Assembly: GCF_013366925.1 (NCBI RefSeq)
Contig: NZ_JAALDK010000001.1
Location: forward strand, 6,012,001 to 6,076,000
Source: Paraburkholderia youngii
Lineage (GTDB): Bacteria > Pseudomonadota > Gammaproteobacteria > Burkholderiales > Burkholderiaceae
Length of the DNA: 64,000 bases
Direction: 5' to 3'
The notes beneath the pieces were generated by a model. The model searched no databases, was not told where the DNA came from, and was given only the letters and a program-made list of their open reading frames with translations. This document shows positions 47,938 to 56,350 of the stretch, in pieces. The stretch's first letter is position 1; each line of letters opens with the position of its first letter. A program made the position numbers and the translations under genes.

Positions 47938-48945
47938 TCAGTGAGTTTCGGTGACTTTGTTCAGATGGCGTGGCGCGTCGGGATTGCGCCCGCGCGCGGC
48001 GGCAAGATCCGCGGCCATCACGTAAAAGGACAGGATGGCGGCGATCGGATCGAGCGCCGCGTGTGCGGTGGCGACGAGCGGCAGCGAAGCTTGCGCGACG
48101 TCATCGGGTGCGGCGAGCAGCACGCGCGCGCCGCGCGCGCGCATGTCGTGCGCGAGTTGCAGCAGACCCGCCTGCTCTGGTCCGCGCGGTGCGAACACGA
48201 GCAGTGGATAGTCGCGGTCGATCAGCTCCATCGGACCATGACGCACTTCCGCGCTCGAAAACGCTTCGGCCTGGATGCCGGAAGTTTCCTTCAGCTTGAG
48301 CGCGGCTTCCTGCGCGATCGCGAGGCCAAGGCCGCGGCCGATCACGATCATCCGCTCGATGCCGCGCAACTCGTTGACGGCCATCGACCAGTCGAGCCGG
48401 CCCGCGCGTTCCAGCGCGTCGGGCAGCGTATTCAGTCCAGCGAGCAACTCGGCGTCGTTCTGCCAATGCGCGACCAGTTGCGCGGAGATCGACAGCATCG
48501 CGATGTAGCTCTTGGTCGCGGCAACGCTCAGTTCGGGACCGGCGACGAGCGGCAGATGCCACTCGCACGCGTCGGCGAGCGGTGAGCTAGGTGCGTTGAC
48601 AGCGGCGACCGTCAGCGCGCCGGCTGCTCGCAACGCGTTCATCGTGCCGACGAGGTCGGGGCTCTTGCCCGATTGCGAAAACGCGAGCGCAAGCTGATCG
48701 CGCACCTGCAGCGGCGCCTGCTGCAGCGTCGCGACCGACATCGGCAGCGACGCGACCGGCACGCCCAGGCGGCTCATCGTCAGAGAGGCAAAGTAACTGG
48801 CGGCGTGGTCCGAGCTGCCGCGCGCGACGGTCAGCGCGACGTGGCGCGGCTGTTGCGCGAGCGTCGCGGCGAGCGCCGCGACGCGTGAGGAGTCCTTGAG
48901 CTGCTCGGCGACCGTTGCGGCGGACGCGAGCGCTTCTTTAAGCAT
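47938..48945 (-). CDS. SIS-domain glucosamine-6-phosphate deaminase (NagB-II type)
   Basis: Predicted to convert GlcN-6-P to Fru-6-P and ammonia. It is 335 aa with two SIS domains like the isomerase half of GlmS: first site ARGSSDHAASYF and SQSGKSPD, second site GRGLGLAIAQEAALKLKE and AEVRHGPMEL. There is no glutamine amidotransferase domain, which marks the NagB-II (NagS) class. No classic NagB is in the operon, so this protein probably fills the step. Its ATG overlaps the nagA end by 8 nt. Confidence 0.87.
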   Translation of the reverse strand: MLKEALASAATVAEQLKDSSRVAALAATLAQQPRHVALTVARGSSDHAASYFASLTMSRLGVPVASLPMSVATLQQAPLQVRDQLALAFSQSGKSPDLVGTMNALRAAGALTVAAVNAPSSPLADACEWHLPLVAGPELSVAATKSYIAMLSISAQLVAHWQNDAELLAGLNTLPDALERAGRLDWSMAVNELRGIERMIVIGRGLGLAIAQEAALKLKETSGIQAEAFSSAEVRHGPMELIDRDYPLLVFAPRGPEQAGLLQLAHDMRARGARVLLAAPDDVAQASLPLVATAHAALDPIAAILSFYVMAADLAAARGRNPDAPRHLNKVTETH

Positions 48946-50041
48946 ATTCGACAATGGCGTCTCCTTCGACGTAGGTTGCGCTAAGCGCCAGCTCGCGGTC
49001 GAAGACGACCACGTCGGCCCACGCACCGCGCGCGATGCGCCCGCGGTCCTCGATGCCGAGATAGTCGGCGGCGTAGCGCGACAAACGGTGGGATACATCG
49101 GCGATCGGCAGGCCGATCGAGACAAGATTGCGCAGCGCCTGATCCATCGTCAGCGTGCTGCCCGCGAGCGTTCCGTCGGCCAACCGTACGCCCCCGAGAC
49201 ACTTGGTCACGTGCTGGCTGCCGAGGCGGTACTCGCCGTCGGGCATGCCGGTGGCCGACGTGCTGTCCGTCACCACGTACAGGCGCGGAATCGCGCGCAG
49301 CGCGGTGCGGATCGCACCCGGATGCACGTGCAGCAGGTCGGGAATGATTTCGGCGTATTCGGCGTGCGCGAGCGCCGCGCCGACGAGGCCAGGGTTGCGG
49401 TGATGCAGCGGCGACATCGCGTTGAACAGATGCGTGAAGCCGCACGCGCCGTGCTTGAGGGCGGCGACCGCGTCGTCGTAGGTGCCGAGCGAATGGCCGA
49501 GCTGCACGCGCACGCCGCGCGCCGCCATCTCGGAGATGATCTCCATGTGGCCGGCGATCTCGGGCGCCAGCGTGACCACGCGGATCGGCGCGATCGACAG
49601 ATACTTGAGCACCTCGTCCATCACCGCCGATACCGCCGCGTCGGGCTGCGCGCCGAGCTTGCCGGGGTTGATGTACGGCCCTTCCAGATGCACGCCGAGC
49701 ACCCGCGCGCAGCCCGGCGTGCGCACCCGCGTGACGGTGCCGAGCCCGGCGACGACGTTCATCAGTTCGTCGCGCGGCGCGGTCATCGTCGTTGCGAGGA
49801 GGCTCGTGGTGCCGTAGCGCGCATGCGTGCGGGTAATCGTTTCGATCGCGTCGCCGGCTTCCATCACGTCGGCGCCCCCGCCGCCATGCACGTGCAGATC
49901 GATGAAGCCGGGCAGGATGTACGGTGCGTCGTTCGTCGACGGATCGACGCGCTCGCCTGACAGCGCCGTGATGCGGCCGTTTTCGTATTCGAGCGTGCCG
50001 TGGATCCACCCTTCGGTGGTGAGTATGTTTCCGGTCAGCAT
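48938..50041 (-). CDS. nagA: N-acetylglucosamine-6-phosphate deacetylase
   Basis: Removes acetate from GlcNAc-6-P after uptake. It is a 367-aa amidohydrolase-superfamily metalloenzyme. The metal motif PGFIDLHVHGGGG, GVHLEGPYINPGKLGA, the QLGHSLG histidine, THLFNAMSPLHHR and the catalytic Asp in VVTDSTSATGMPDG are all present. ATG at 50041 has GAGAGA upstream. It follows the GntR regulator by 75 nt. Confidence 0.95.
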   Translation of the reverse strand: MLTGNILTTEGWIHGTLEYENGRITALSGERVDPSTNDAPYILPGFIDLHVHGGGGADVMEAGDAIETITRTHARYGTTSLLATTMTAPRDELMNVVAGLGTVTRVRTPGCARVLGVHLEGPYINPGKLGAQPDAAVSAVMDEVLKYLSIAPIRVVTLAPEIAGHMEIISEMAARGVRVQLGHSLGTYDDAVAALKHGACGFTHLFNAMSPLHHRNPGLVGAALAHAEYAEIIPDLLHVHPGAIRTALRAIPRLYVVTDSTSATGMPDGEYRLGSQHVTKCLGGVRLADGTLAGSTLTMDQALRNLVSIGLPIADVSHRLSRYAADYLGIEDRGRIARGAWADVVVFDRELALSATYVEGDAIVEYA

Positions 50042-50116
50042 GGGTCTCTCTGGTGCGTGATACGTATGCGGCAAAAGTGCGTTCGCCGGACTTGCGGCCT
50101 ATGCGGCCCGCGCAGT

Positions 50117-50851
50117 TCAGGTGCGCAATTCAGCGACGAAGTCGTAGTAGCCGTCGCGGCAATAGGTGTCGGTCAGCTCGATCGCGCGCTGATCCGCGCT
50201 GTAGCCGATACGGGTAATGACCAGCAGTGCGGTGCGCGGTTCGATGTCCATCAGCGCGGCGATTTCGCTCGACGCGTTGACCGCGCGGAAGTGCTGCAAC
50301 GCGCGTACGACAGCCGCGCCGCGTTGCTCGAGATAGCTGTACAGCGAGTCACCGATCACGAGCGGATCGGGCACGATCGCGACCGGCAGCGCCGAATGCT
50401 CGACCGCCATCACGATGCCGTCCGCGCGCCGCAGCCGCCGCAGGCTCGCGACGGCCGCCCCGGGCGACAGGCCGAGGTGCAGCAGCTCGTCGCGATTGGC
50501 AGCGCGCACATCGCGTTCGAGCCATACCGAATCCGGGCGGAAACCGCGCTGCTGCATCTTCTTCGTGAAGCCGGTGAGACGCGACAGCGGGTCTTCGACG
50601 CGCGGCGTGATGAAGCTGCCGGCGCCGCGCGAGCGCCGGATCAGTCCCTGCTCGACCAGCAGTTCGATCGCCTTGCGCGCGGTGATGCGCGATACGCCGA
50701 TCGCGTCGGACAGCGTGCGCTCGGAGGGCAGAGCCTCGCCGGCCGACCAGACGCCGCAATGGATCGCCGTCGCCAGGTTGCGCGCGAGCTGCAGGTAGAG
50801 CGGCGTGACGTTGCGCACGTCAGGCATCAATGCGGACCAGCGAGTTTCCAT
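50117..50851 (-). CDS. nagR: GntR/HutC family regulator of the nag operon
   Basis: A 244-aa transcription factor like NagR/DasR/YvoA. The N-terminal winged HTH (about 12-80, with LPSERTLSDAIGVSRITARKAIELLVEQGLI) is followed by the UTRA ligand-binding domain, which in this group senses GlcN-6-P or GlcNAc-6-P. ATG at 50851 is used. It heads the nag operon, with a strong promoter just upstream whose -35 lies in a palindrome, so autoregulation is likely. Gene symbol given by context. Confidence 0.87.
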   Translation of the reverse strand: METRWSALMPDVRNVTPLYLQLARNLATAIHCGVWSAGEALPSERTLSDAIGVSRITARKAIELLVEQGLIRRSRGAGSFITPRVEDPLSRLTGFTKKMQQRGFRPDSVWLERDVRAANRDELLHLGLSPGAAVASLRRLRRADGIVMAVEHSALPVAIVPDPLVIGDSLYSYLEQRGAAVVRALQHFRAVNASSEIAALMDIEPRTALLVITRIGYSADQRAIELTDTYCRDGYYDFVAELRT

Positions 50852-50900
50852 GGGACTCCAGGGACGCCGCGAGCAGCACGGCCTCGAAAAATGAGAGCCC

Positions 50901-50937
50901 ATTATATAACCAACATAATACCAGTCAACGGACTGGT
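50901..50937 (-). promoter_or_regulatory. nag operon promoter with overlapping palindromic operator
   Basis: On the minus strand TTGACT (50928-50923), a 16-nt spacer and a perfect TATAAT (50906-50901). The palindrome ACCAGT-N6-ACTGGT (50920-50937) covers the -35, and a further TTGGT half-site lies in the spacer. This arrangement suits repression by the adjacent GntR protein. Confidence 0.7.
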
Positions 50938-50964
50938 TCCATGTTGGTCAGGACGGCCGGAAAG

Positions 50965-50979
50965 CCTTACCAGGTAAGG
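50965..50979. repeat. Perfect 15-bp palindrome upstream of the nag promoter
   Basis: CCTTACC-A-GGTAAGG. It lies in the 367-nt nagR/MarR-GNAT divergent region and may be a second operator; which protein binds is unknown. Confidence 0.5.
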
Positions 50980-51052
50980 TTAAGATGCGATTTTAAGGGC
51001 TGCTGGGAAAGGGATTCGCGGACCAGGACTTTCCCGAATCGGACCAATTGAC

Positions 51053-51088
51053 GATACCAGCGAGCTGCGACCGGGCTTTAGTGGTATC
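51053..51088. repeat. Spaced inverted repeat GATACCA...TGGTATC
   Basis: Two 7-bp arms (51053-51059 and 51082-51088) are 22 nt apart, sharing the TGGTAT core seen near the nag promoter. It may bind a regulator as a pair of half-sites, or fold in RNA. Confidence 0.35.
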
Positions 51089-51151
51089 AAAACACCTCTA
51101 TGATCAATACCTGTTTAATACCGGTTGGCGCCAGGCTGCGATGGACTGGCT

Positions 51152-51179
51152 TTGTAAATAAGGGTCGTGCCGATATAGT
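51152..51179 (+). promoter_or_regulatory. Promoter of the MarR-GNAT gene
   Basis: TTGTAA (51152-51157), a 16-nt spacer and TATAGT (51174-51179, 5/6), about 40 nt before the start codon. Confidence 0.5.
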
Positions 51180-51218
51180 GCGCTGTACCGACCATAAAAA
51201 GTTTCGGGGGAGCCGTCC

Positions 51219-52145
51219 TTGACTGATTCCGCGGCGCTGCGGCGCGCTCAGGCCGTCCGCCATTTCAATCGCTTCTATACCCAGTGCATCGGCGCCCTGC
51301 ACGAACATCTGGCGCGAAGCGAGTTCTCGCTGACGGAAGTGCGCGTGCTGCACGAGCTATCGCGTGCCCGTGCGCAGACCGCATCGGTGCTCGGGCGCGC
51401 GCTCGGCCTCGATAGTGGCTATCTGAGCCGCTTGCTGACCAGTTTCGAGCGACGCAACCTGATCTCGCGCCGCCCGTCCGACACCGACGCGCGCCAGTCG
51501 CTGATCGCGCTCACCGAGCACGGCCACGCCACCTACGCACCGCTCGACGCCGCCGCCATCAACGAAGCACTCGGCCTGCTCGACAAACTCAGCGCGCTAT
51601 CGCAGGAGCAATTGATCGCCGCGATGAAGCTGATCGAGCGGCTGCTCGGCGACAAACCGAAGCATGAGCTCGTGGTGCTGCGTCAGCCGCGCACCGGCGA
51701 ATGCGGCTGGCTCGTGCATCGGCAGGCGCAGTGGTTCGCTGCGCAGTACGGTTGGGATCACACGTTCGAGGGCTTGCTCGCGCGCGTCGTCGCCGAGTAC
51801 GCGCAGCGCAACGACCCAGTCCGCGAGAAGTGCTGGATCGCCGAACAGGAAGGTCTGGTGGTCGGCTCGGTTTGCCTCGTGGGAGTCTCGACGACGGTCG
51901 CGGGCGTACGCCTGCTGTGGGTCGAACCGGACGTGCGGCGGCTCGGCATCGGTACGCAACTGATCAGCGAATGCGTGCGCTTCGCGCGGCGCGCGGGCTA
52001 CACGAAGCTGACACTGACCACCGCGAGCGCATTGGCGGAGCCGCGGCGGCTTTGCGAGCGCGCTGGGTTCAAGCTGGCCGACAGCGCGACGCAGCACCGC
52101 TTCGGCCACGATCTGATGATCGAAAGATGGGAGTTGGAGCTATGA
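51219..52145 (+). CDS. Bifunctional MarR regulator/GNAT acetyltransferase
   Basis: A 308-aa fusion. The MarR winged helix (about 1-145) reads SEFSLTEVRVLHELSRARAQTASVLGRALGLDSGYLSRLLTSFERRNLI and is followed by a GNAT domain (about 155-305). GNAT motif A is WVEPDVRRLGIGTQLISECVRFA, with the acetyl-CoA-binding R-x-x-G-x-G/T pattern. The substrate is unknown. The start is TTG at 51219 with a GGGGGAG ribosome-binding site. It is not obviously linked to its neighbours. Confidence 0.88.
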   Translation: MTDSAALRRAQAVRHFNRFYTQCIGALHEHLARSEFSLTEVRVLHELSRARAQTASVLGRALGLDSGYLSRLLTSFERRNLISRRPSDTDARQSLIALTEHGHATYAPLDAAAINEALGLLDKLSALSQEQLIAAMKLIERLLGDKPKHELVVLRQPRTGECGWLVHRQAQWFAAQYGWDHTFEGLLARVVAEYAQRNDPVREKCWIAEQEGLVVGSVCLVGVSTTVAGVRLLWVEPDVRRLGIGTQLISECVRFARRAGYTKLTLTTASALAEPRRLCERAGFKLADSATQHRFGHDLMIERWELEL

Positions 52146-52148
52146 AAA

Positions 52149-52176
52149 AAGCACGCGCCTGTGCGGCGCGTGCCTT
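52149..52176. terminator. Bidirectional terminator between MarR-GNAT and metQ
   Basis: The 9-bp perfect stem GCACGCGCC/GGCGCGTGC has a 5-nt loop. On the minus strand it runs into TTTTTT, ideal for metQ; on the plus strand it is followed by CTTT only. Confidence 0.8.
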
Positions 52177-52223
52177 TCCCGATGCTGTGCGATTGCTGTT
52201 CGCGATCGCGCTGAACGCGTCGC

Positions 52224-53036
52224 TTAGAACGACGGCACCATCGAACCCTTGAACTGCGTCTTGATGAACTGGCGCACGTCTTCCGACTGATACGCTGCGA
52301 CCAGCTTCTTGACCCACGGCTGATCCTTGTCCTTCGTGCGCACGGCGATCAGGTTCGCGTACGGGCTGTGGATGTCTTCGAGCGCGATCGCGTCCTTGGT
52401 CGGCTGCAGGCCAGCGGCCAGCGCGAAGTTCGTGTTGATGACGGCAGCATCGACGTCGGCGAGCGAACGCGGCAGTTGCGCAGCGTCGAGCTCGACGAAC
52501 TTGATCTTCTTCGGATTGTCGACGACGTCGAGCGGCGTCGCGTTGTTGCCGCCCGTGGCCGCGCCATCCTTCAGCTTGATCAGGCCTTGCGCCTGCAGCA
52601 ACAGCAGCGCGCGATTTTCGTTCGACGGATCGTTCGGTACCGCGACCTTCGCGCCTTGCGGCAGATCCTTCAGCGACTTCAGCTTCTTCGAGTACGCGCC
52701 GAGCGGCGAGATGTACGTGAGGCCCGCGGTGACGAGCTTGTAGCCGCGCTGCTTGGTCTGGCTATCGAGGTACGGCTGGTGCTGGAAGCTGTTGGCGTCG
52801 AGGTCGCCGGCATCGAGCGCGGCGTTCGGCTGGATGTAGTCGTTGAACTCGACGACCTTCACGTTCAAGCCTTCGCGCTTCGCAACCTTGGTGACGACTT
52901 CCCAGATCTGCGCGTCCGGGCCGCCGATCGTGCCGACCTTGATGACCTTGTCGTCGGCGTGCGCGCCGAAGCTGGTCAGGATCGCCGCACCGGCGACGAC
53001 TGCGGTGAGGGCTTTGAGGATATTTCTGCGCTGCAT
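52224..53036 (-). CDS. metQ: MetQ/NlpA-type methionine ABC transporter substrate-binding protein
   Basis: A periplasmic binding protein of 270 aa for D/L-methionine or related compounds. The signal peptide (about 1-27, ending SFGAHAD) has no lipobox Cys, so the protein is a soluble SPase-I product. The core motifs VKVGTIGGPDAQIWEVV, FQHQPYLDSQ and NNATPLDVVDNPKKIKFVELDAAQLPRSL match the family. ATG at 53036 is chosen; the upstream frame is not signal-like. The ATPase (metN) and permease (metI) genes are not adjacent. Confidence 0.9.
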   Translation of the reverse strand: MQRRNILKALTAVVAGAAILTSFGAHADDKVIKVGTIGGPDAQIWEVVTKVAKREGLNVKVVEFNDYIQPNAALDAGDLDANSFQHQPYLDSQTKQRGYKLVTAGLTYISPLGAYSKKLKSLKDLPQGAKVAVPNDPSNENRALLLLQAQGLIKLKDGAATGGNNATPLDVVDNPKKIKFVELDAAQLPRSLADVDAAVINTNFALAAGLQPTKDAIALEDIHSPYANLIAVRTKDKDQPWVKKLVAAYQSEDVRQFIKTQFKGSMVPSF

Positions 53037-53307
53037 GTGTTTCTCGCTGTTGCGGTTCGACGTTTGAGTCGATGGCCCCGATCGGTGCCGGAGCCGGATG
53101 AAAATGGGCGGCGCTCCGGTTCCTGCTGGTGCGCCGTCGGCCAAGCCCTAAATTGTTTCATATGGGCGGCAAGTTTGGAAAATACCCTTAGCGCATATGG
53201 ATATGCAGAGCGCGAGCGTGCTGGCTAGCGCGACGCAAAACGGCGGCTAACCGATAATCCGGAGCCGTGGCCTCGCACGGCCCACTCAACCGACACTGAG
53301 AACGACC

Positions 53308-53598
53308 ATGTATGTGATCAACCTGATCTACACCGCCCCGCTCGATCGTATCGACGACGCGCTCGACGCGCATCGCGCGTTTCTCGCCAAGCAGTTCGAC
53401 GCTGGCATCTTCGTCGCGGCTGGGCCGAAAGTGCCGCGCGACGGCGGCATCATCCTCGCGGTGCGTATCGAGCGCGACAGGCTGGATCGCATTCTCGCGA
53501 GCGATCCGTTCGCCGAGCAACAGCTCGCGCGCTACGAGGTGACGGAGTTCAAGACAACGCGTATCGCGCCGGGGCTGAATCTGCCGACCCCGGTTTGA
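53308..53598 (+). CDS. YciI family protein
   Basis: A 96-aa single-domain YciI-like protein. It starts MYVINLIYTAPLDRIDDALDAHRAFLAKQFDAG, with the conserved His in AHRAFL, and has FVAAGPKVPRDGGI in place of the usual GPxxP segment. The family has a ferredoxin-like fold; most members have no proven function and some are dehydrochlorinase-like. It is divergent from metQ and convergent with the Sco gene. Confidence 0.85.
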   Translation: MYVINLIYTAPLDRIDDALDAHRAFLAKQFDAGIFVAAGPKVPRDGGIILAVRIERDRLDRILASDPFAEQQLARYEVTEFKTTRIAPGLNLPTPV

Positions 53599-53673
53599 GC
53601 GCGAGTTGCGAAAAAGAGATCGACGCGAGGACGCATAAGCGGCGGCGCGACAAAAAGCCGCCTGCGATACGCG

Positions 53674-54303
53674 TCAATCGAGCAAAAGCTTGAAGTCGTG
53701 CACCCACGGCGTCGCGCCCTGACCATCGCGCGCGAACAGACGCAGCTTGCCGTCCGTGTCGAACACATAGCTCGCGGCCGTGTGGTCCATCGTGTAGCTG
53801 TCGGGCGTTTTGCCCGGCACCTTCGCGTAGTAGACGCGGAAGTCTTTCGCGAGCTTCGCGAGTTGCTCTTCGCTGGCAGGACGCAAGCCCACGAAGCTCG
53901 GATTGAACGCCGGCACGTATTGCGCGAGCAACTGCGGGGTGTCGCGCTCGGGGTCGAGTGTGACGAACAGCACCTGCACACGCTTCGCGTCTTCCGGGCC
54001 AAGTTGCTGCAACGCCTGTGACAGCTCGGCCATCGTCGTCGGGCAGACGTCCGGGCAATGCGTATAGCCGAAGAACAGCACGACGACCTTGCCTTTGTAG
54101 TCGGCAAGCGTGCGAATCTTGCCGGACGTGTCGGGCAACGAGAAATCGCTGGCGAATTGTGTATTGCCGGTGATGTCGAGATTCGTAAAAGCCGGCGGCT
54201 GCTTGCCGCAACCGGTCATCAGCAGTGTGCCGCCCACCGCCGCGCCGAGCGCGCAAGCGATCACAGCGGCGCGCGCGACGCGCGCAAAGCGGTTGTTGAG
54301 CAT
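53674..54303 (-). CDS. SCO1/SenC family copper chaperone
   Basis: A thioredoxin-fold lipoprotein that delivers copper to the CuA site of cytochrome oxidase. It is 209 aa. The lipobox LLMTGC gives lipidation at Cys32. The copper ligands are CPDVC (Cys83, Cys87) and the His in YTMDHTAASYVF. It is the last gene of the minus-strand oxidase assembly run, 4 nt after ctaB. Confidence 0.93.
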   Translation of the reverse strand: MLNNRFARVARAAVIACALGAAVGGTLLMTGCGKQPPAFTNLDITGNTQFASDFSLPDTSGKIRTLADYKGKVVVLFFGYTHCPDVCPTTMAELSQALQQLGPEDAKRVQVLFVTLDPERDTPQLLAQYVPAFNPSFVGLRPASEEQLAKLAKDFRVYYAKVPGKTPDSYTMDHTAASYVFDTDGKLRLFARDGQGATPWVHDFKLLLD

Positions 54304-54307
54304 GGTG

Positions 54308-55213
54308 TTACGCGCCGATTACGACGCGCGCATAGTGGTCGATCAGCAGCGCGGCGAACAGCAGCGACAGATAGACGATCGAATAACGGAAGGTTTTGCG
54401 CGCGAGCTCGTCCGAATACTCCCGGTAGATCTTCCACGCATACGCGAGAAACACTGCGCCCAGTAGCACCGCCGCCGCGAGATACACGACGCCGCTCATG
54501 CCGGAGATGAACGGCATCAGGGTGACCGCGAACAGAATGACCGTGTAGAGCAGGATATGCAGGCGCGTGTACTTTTCGCCGTGCGTGTTCGGCAGCATCG
54601 GCAGGCCGGCGTTTTCGTAGTCCTTGCGGCGATAGAGAGCGAGCGCCCAGAAATGCGGCGGTGTCCATACGAAGATGATCAACACCAGGATCCATGCGTC
54701 GCCGGGCACGTGGCCGGTGACCGCTGCCCAGCCGAGCGCCGGCGGCATCGCGCCCGACGCGCCGCCGATCACGATGTTCTGCGGCGTGGCCGGCTTCAGC
54801 AGCAGCGTATAGATGACCGCATACCCGACGAACGTGGCGAGCGTCAGCCACATGGTCAGCGGATTGGCGAACGTGTACAGCGTCCACATGCCGAGGCCGC
54901 CGAGCACGGCCGAGAACAGCAGGATTTGCCGGGTAGTGATTTCGCCGCGCGCCGACGGACGCCACGACGTGCGGCGCATTTTCGCGTCGATCTGCTGCTC
55001 GACGAGGCAATTGATCGCGAACGCAGCACCGGCCAACAGCCAGATGCCGACGGTGCCGCCGATCAGGACGGTCCACGGCACCATGCCCGGCGTCGACAGG
55101 AACATGCCGATGACCGCGCAGAACACCGCGAGCTGCGTAACACGCGGCTTGGTCAGTGCGAGATATTGGGAGACCCGGCTGCCGGGCGATTGGGAGAGTG
55201 TTGTGCTGTCCAT
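54308..55213 (-). CDS. ctaB: Protoheme IX farnesyltransferase (heme O synthase)
   Basis: Farnesylates heme B to heme O for the aa3 oxidase. It is a 301-aa polytopic UbiA-family membrane protein. The prenyl-diphosphate motif [15 protein letters not shown] carries the D/N-x3-D element, and [10 protein letters not shown] is the second Asp/His-rich loop. The start is ATG at 55213; a GTG at 55222 would overlap ctaA by 4 nt. It works in sequence with the upstream ctaA. Confidence 0.95.
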   Translation of the reverse strand: MDSTTLSQSPGSRVSQYLALTKPRVTQLAVFCAVIGMFLSTPGMVPWTVLIGGTVGIWLLAGAAFAINCLVEQQIDAKMRRTSWRPSARGEITTRQILLFSAVLGGLGMWTLYTFANPLTMWLTLATFVGYAVIYTLLLKPATPQNIVIGGASGAMPPALGWAAVTGHVPGDAWILVLIIFVWTPPHFWALALYRRKDYENAGLPMLPNTHGEKYTRLHILLYTVILFAVTLMPFISGMSGVVYLAAAVLLGAVFLAYAWKIYREYSDELARKTFRYSIVYLSLLFAALLIDHYARVVIGA

Positions 55214-55218
55214 GTGAG

Positions 55219-56328
55219 TCACGCTGGCGCGGCTTCGCGCGCAGGGATCGCAGCGCGGCCGGGACGGCTATAAGCGATTCGAAAGTTTAACATAACGAGC
55301 AATAGCAGCAGGATCGCGGCCCCGCCGTTATGGGCGACCGCGATCGGCAACGGCCATTGCAGCACGATGTTCGACAAGCCGGTGATGAACTGGATCAGCA
55401 CCACCAGCAGCACGCCGTTGGCGGGTCGCCGCAGCGACTCGAAGCGGCGCATCTTCACCGCGAACCACACCAGATAGGCGATCACGGCGAACGCGAACGT
55501 GCGATGCGTCCAGTGAATCGCGACCAGCGCATCCTGCGTGATCACGTCGCCGTCGCCGGTCATGCCGAGCGCGCGCCACAGGTGAAAGCCGTGCGCGAAG
55601 TCCATCGGCGGAATCCATTGGCCGTTGCAGGTCGGGAAGTCGGTGCACGCGAGCACCGCGTAGTTCGTGCTGACCCAGCCGCCGAGCGCGATCTGCAGTA
55701 CCAGCAGTCCAAGACCCGCGAGCGCCGCCGCGCGCCAGCGCGCGGCTTCCGGCTCGTAGGCGGGCAGCGGCGTCAAGCGCGCCGCGAGCCAGCCGAGGGT
55801 GCCGAGCAGCGCGAGGCCGAGCAGCAGATGCGTGGTCACGATGATCGGCTGCAGCTTCATCGTCACGGTCCACGCGCCGAACGCGCCTTGCACGACGATC
55901 AGGAGCAGCAGCGAAGTCGGCCACCACGGTGACACGTGCAGCGGACGACGCTTGATGCGCGCCGTCCACGCAATGATCGCCTGCGCGATGATCAGCACGC
56001 CGATCGCCATCGCGAAGTAGCGGTGGATCATTTCGATCCACGCCTTCGTCATGCTGACGGGGCCGCTCGGCATCGCATGATAGGCGGCGGAGATCGCCGC
56101 GTGTGCGATGAACGGTGACGACGTGCCGTAGCAGCCGGGCCAGTCCGGGCAGCCGAGGCCCGAATCGGTGAGGCGCGTGAAGCCGCCGAACATCACGAGA
56201 TCGAGCGTCAGGAAGGTGGTGAGCCAGACCAGCTTGCGGAATTTGTTGTCGTCGGCCTTGACCCATACGTAGGACAGCGGCAGCAACGCGATACACAAGC
56301 CGATCAGGCCCAGTTGCAATACGAACAT
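55219..56328 (-). CDS. ctaA: Heme A synthase (COX15/CtaA family)
   Basis: Oxidises the C8 methyl of heme O to make heme A. It is 369 aa with eight predicted helices in two four-helix bundles. The conserved [19 protein letters not shown] loop and histidines in [27 protein letters not shown] and VAHNGGAA are the heme ligands. It has the long form with an extra cysteine pair in CTDFPTCNG. It precedes ctaB. Confidence 0.95.
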   Translation of the reverse strand: MFVLQLGLIGLCIALLPLSYVWVKADDNKFRKLVWLTTFLTLDLVMFGGFTRLTDSGLGCPDWPGCYGTSSPFIAHAAISAAYHAMPSGPVSMTKAWIEMIHRYFAMAIGVLIIAQAIIAWTARIKRRPLHVSPWWPTSLLLLIVVQGAFGAWTVTMKLQPIIVTTHLLLGLALLGTLGWLAARLTPLPAYEPEAARWRAAALAGLGLLVLQIALGGWVSTNYAVLACTDFPTCNGQWIPPMDFAHGFHLWRALGMTGDGDVITQDALVAIHWTHRTFAFAVIAYLVWFAVKMRRFESLRRPANGVLLVVLIQFITGLSNIVLQWPLPIAVAHNGGAAILLLLLVMLNFRIAYSRPGRAAIPAREAAPA

Positions 56329-56350
56329 CTCATTTACCCAGGTTGCGGCA

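Noticed and set aside
45566..47944. 792-codon plus-strand open frame opposite the PTS fusion gene
   Set aside because: Arg/His-rich translation without recognisable motifs; the minus-strand EIIA-HPr-EI protein fully accounts for the region.
53037..53307. SAM riboswitch upstream of metQ
   Set aside because: I looked for a conserved hairpin plus SAM-II-like core in the 271-nt gap and saw none that I could support.
53641..53662. GGCGGC/GCCGCC hairpin between YciI and the Sco gene
   Set aside because: No T-tract on either strand; too weak to call a terminator.
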